Assembly (NCBI RefSeq): GCF_016863655.1
Contig: NZ_BOPH01000104.1
Coordinates: forward strand, 1 to 51,325
Source: Virgisporangium ochraceum
Lineage (GTDB): Bacteria > Actinomycetota > Actinomycetes > Mycobacteriales > Micromonosporaceae
DNA: 51,325 bases
Direction: 5' to 3'
Numbering within the stretch: the stretch's first letter is position 1; every line of letters begins with the position of its first letter. Both the position numbers and the translations under genes were made by a program. The notes under the pieces are model-generated. The model did not search any database, had not been told where the DNA came from, and saw only the letters and a list, made by a program, of their open reading frames with translations. Positions 49,801-51,325 of this stretch are shown here, in pieces.

Positions 49801-51325
49801 CTGGCCCGCGTCCTGTCGGACCTCGCGGCGCGCGGGGAGTACCCCCGGGTGCTGGTGCATGCGCGGGCGGTGGACGACTGGCCCGCGGCGACGACGGAGA
49901 ACGTCGACGGTCAGGTCGAGGACGGCGTGTACAGCGTCGTCGACCTCGTGCAGGCCGGCGCCAGGGCCGCCGGTGGACACCTGCCGGGGCTTCTGGTCCT
50001 CACCGGGCGCGCTGTCGACGTGTCCGGGTCCGAACGGGTGGAACGCGCCAAGGCCGTCCTGCAGCCCCTGGTCCGCACCCTCGCTCTCGAGGAGAGCCGG
50101 TCCTCAGCGAAACTCGTGGATGCCACCGACCTCGCGGCCACCTGGTTGGTGGAGGAGGTCCGGAACTGGCACCGCTCCGAGGTCGTCGCCGTGCGCGGCG
50201 ACCGCAGGTGGGTCCGCTCCGAGCGTCCGTACCGGCCGGCCCACCCGGTCGGTACGCCGATCCGGAGGAACGGCGTGTACCTGATCACCGGTGGTACCGG
50301 TGGTCTCGGCCTCGAGGTGGCGGCGGCGCTCGTCGGCACCGGTCTGCGGCCACGGCTGGTTCTCCTGTCCCGCCGGGGAGTCCACGACCGGGACGAGGCT
50401 CATGCGCAACGCATCGAGGACGCCCTGTCCCGGATCGTCGCTGCCGGCGGCGTCTACCGGACGCTGTCCTGCGACGTGACGGACGCCCGCGCGGTGCGAC
50501 GGGCACTCGACGTCGCGACCTCCTCCTTCGGACCGGTCAACGGGGTCTTTCATCTGGCCGGTGTCGCCGGTGACGGAATGATCCAGTTCCGTCGCCGGGA
50601 CCGGATCGCCGAGGTGCTCGGCCCGAAGGTACGGGGTTCCCTCGCCCTGGAGGAGTCCTTCGCCGGCCGGCCGCAGCCGGACTTCTTCGTGTCGTTCTCC
50701 AGCCGGTCGGCCGTCGACGGACTGATCGGTGGCGGCGACTACGCCGCGGCCAACGCGTTCCTCGACGCGACGCCCCCCGATGCCCTTCCGGCGACACGGT
50801 TCCTCACCATCAACTGGCCCGCATGGAACACCGTCGGCATGGCCGCCGGTGCCACCGGCGACGGCCCGCCCGACCACCACGGGGCCGACCGGCCACCGTC
50901 GGACGCCGACGTGACGCACTGGTCCCTCTCGATCTCGCCCGGAACGTACCCGCCGCTCGACGAACACCGGATCGACGGCCGCGCCGTCCTCCCGGCCACC
51001 GCCTACATCGACCTGGTCGTACGTGCCTTCCGCGAGTCCGTCCACCCCGGCGACGACCGGCCGATCCGGCTCACCGACGTCGTCTTCCAGCGGCCCCTCG
51101 TGGTCACCGGGACCTGCCGGCTGGAGGTCTCACTGGCGACCGCCGGCGGGACACGGGAGTTCACGGTCCGCTCCTACCTCGATCCCGGGCCGGCCGGACA
51201 GGTGCACGTGACGGGTCGGATCGGCCGCGTCGAGGCAAGCGGTGAACGCGTGGATCTGGCAGGCCTGCGTGACCGGCTGCGTCAACCGCGAACGGTAGCC
51301 GGCCGCTCCCACCCGAACCGTCTCT
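46876..51325 (+). CDS. Type I PKS, KS-AT-KR-DH, incomplete at the window edge
   Basis: The frame is open from ATG 46876 through the end (over 1480 residues). KS: TACSSSL near 176, EAHCTGTELGDP near 313, GNVGHLGHASG near 354. AT: PGQGSQFPAM, GHSIGELTAA near 618 and HAFH near 716, which favour malonyl-CoA. A degenerate then an active ketoreductase follow: ITGGTGGLGLE near 1139, with Ser, Tyr and Asn of SSRSAV and GGDYAAANAF near 1280. The last segment, DEHRIDGRAVLPATAYIDLV near 1364, is the start of a dehydratase (HxxxGxxxxP). DH after KR is the reverse of the usual order. Carrier and release domains lie beyond the window. Confidence 0.93.
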   Translation, partial: MTDSLDHIAVIGMAGRFPGAGNVDEFWSGLRLGREGVRTAGDEELVAAGVPIEALRDPAYVKAVAMAPGIDMFDAEFFGLAPREAALCDPQIRLYLETAHAALENAGYDPHRVSDVGVFGSAGVNRYIDSHAGPGVDRVRSAAGMSLGVLSNSDYIATLVSYKLNLRGPSMTVQTACSSSLVAVQLAARALNNGECVIALAGGADVEFPVGHGHWWAKGGPLTRDGHCRPFDAKASGTIFGSGVGVVALKRLSDALADGDHIRAVIRAVAINNDGADKVGFSAPGVTGQADVVVEALTIAGVDPAQVSHVEAHCTGTELGDPIELSALNRAFRRLDGDGLRQGSCALTSVKGNVGHLGHASGVTSLIKVVLSLENEAIPPTINFSEPNPKLELDGSPFFINDTLRPWPRDPARPRFAGVNSLGIGGTNVHAVVTEAPVRSSRPDDRRPRVVIWSGRTPEAENAYRDELGSHLARCDATAFGDTVDTLQHGRTAHAVRAALVARDADEAAGLLASADTLVTGAAPVVVPPAFLFPGQGSQFPAMAHDLYGHDPTFRAALDECFDLFDADGVSVRGVWSSATDDAALRDTGVAQPLLFSVGYALAAVLARWGVRPTALLGHSIGELTAATVAGVFDLPCAVTLVAARTRAMAALPRGAMLAVTATEDAVRPLLGSDAWVAAVNARDQVVVAGAEDALADLAGTLQRSGVPNHRLSTSHAFHTPAMAAARDDFLRAFDGVTARPPGIPVFSAASGALMTPEEAMDPRFWADQLTQPVRFARALDALAGHARVRPVEVGPGASLAGLARRHLGTCETPVIILPRPRTGTADDRTALRRAVARLWVDGADIDFTADLDGAPARRTVVPGYPYRRKRHWITPSGERPAAPADDRTTTASAGEPEAASPYSTTVWIETPVPEPHDSPAGDVALVLLPDDEERATDVVALLHEAGLRPVATRVGDQFSSGVLGYTVRRGSSADLARVLSDLAARGEYPRVLVHARAVDDWPAATTENVDGQVEDGVYSVVDLVQAGARAAGGHLPGLLVLTGRAVDVSGSERVERAKAVLQPLVRTLALEESRSSAKLVDATDLAATWLVEEVRNWHRSEVVAVRGDRRWVRSERPYRPAHPVGTPIRRNGVYLITGGTGGLGLEVAAALVGTGLRPRLVLLSRRGVHDRDEAHAQRIEDALSRIVAAGGVYRTLSCDVTDARAVRRALDVATSSFGPVNGVFHLAGVAGDGMIQFRRRDRIAEVLGPKVRGSLALEESFAGRPQPDFFVSFSSRSAVDGLIGGGDYAAANAFLDATPPDALPATRFLTINWPAWNTVGMAAGATGDGPPDHHGADRPPSDADVTHWSLSISPGTYPPLDEHRIDGRAVLPATAYIDLVVRAFRESVHPGDDRPIRLTDVVFQRPLVVTGTCRLEVSLATAGGTREFTVRSYLDPGPAGQVHVTGRIGRVEASGERVDLAGLRDRLRQPRTVAGRSHPNRL

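Noticed and set aside
1..51325. CRISPR arrays, tRNA, rRNA or riboswitch structures
   Set aside because: I saw no regularly spaced repeats and no cloverleaf or conserved aptamer text; a covariance-model search was not possible here.

Overview
The window is GC-rich DNA with many GTG starts, GGAGG-type ribosome sites, DUF3040 and PucR-type regulators, DrrA-like export genes and modular NRPS/PKS genes. This points to a filamentous actinomycete; Micromonosporaceae (an Actinoplanes-like strain) is my guess, not something the sequence proves.

Positions 1-5.8 kb form a decaying stress/energy neighbourhood. Intact genes (a GGDEF membrane protein, DUF3040, a DksA/TraR zinc-finger protein, a PucR regulator) are interleaved with relics: a Nudix gene that has lost its Nudix box, a universal stress protein gene broken by an insert and a frameshift, and truncated DUF2243 and CtaG-like genes.

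Positions 5.9-16.9 kb hold a LuxR-type regulator and a probable NTP-dependent conflict (defence/suicide) locus. It consists of a 1364-residue protein with an effector-associated-like N-terminus, trypsin, STAND NTPase and TPR regions on the minus strand. Divergent to it are a CHAT-protease gene, frameshifted at its catalytic Cys, and a ComEC-type metallo-beta-lactamase hydrolase. Three exported or anchored paralogues sharing a Cys-bounded motif follow. The last has been hit by an IS5-family element (16912-17791, 19-bp inverted repeats, TAA target duplication) that landed between its putative ribosome site and start codon.

From 18.5 kb to the right edge lies one large biosynthetic gene cluster. 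Its left arm is a 16-gene, tightly coupled minus-strand run (33330 to 19353): YcaO, TfuA, radical SAM/SPASM, HExxH protein, beta-lactamase-fold protein, unknown, thymidylate-kinase-like protein, PEP-mutase-like protein, a 52-residue peptide, Nudix, TylF-type methyltransferase, nucleotidyltransferase, unknown, and a three-gene ABC exporter. An FkbM methyltransferase faces it. The middle has a 2-oxoglutarate dioxygenase, a second nucleotidyltransferase, and a carrier protein/beta-lactamase-fold/D-hydroxyacid dehydrogenase operon. The right arm, led by a recognisable TTGACA promoter, is a plus-strand operon: carrier protein, amidinotransferase, NRPS (C-A-PCP, Gly-type code), NRPS (A-PCP-C-A-PCP, Ser-type code then an unusual code) and a PKS (KS-AT-KR-DH, running off the window).

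The most unusual feature is the combination of RiPP-type peptide-modifying enzymes (YcaO/TfuA, radical SAM/SPASM, HExxH) with a guanidine-forming NRPS-PKS line and an altered PEP mutase. I infer a guanidino- and Gly/Ser-containing peptide-polyketide carrying RiPP-like tailoring; I cannot name a known product.
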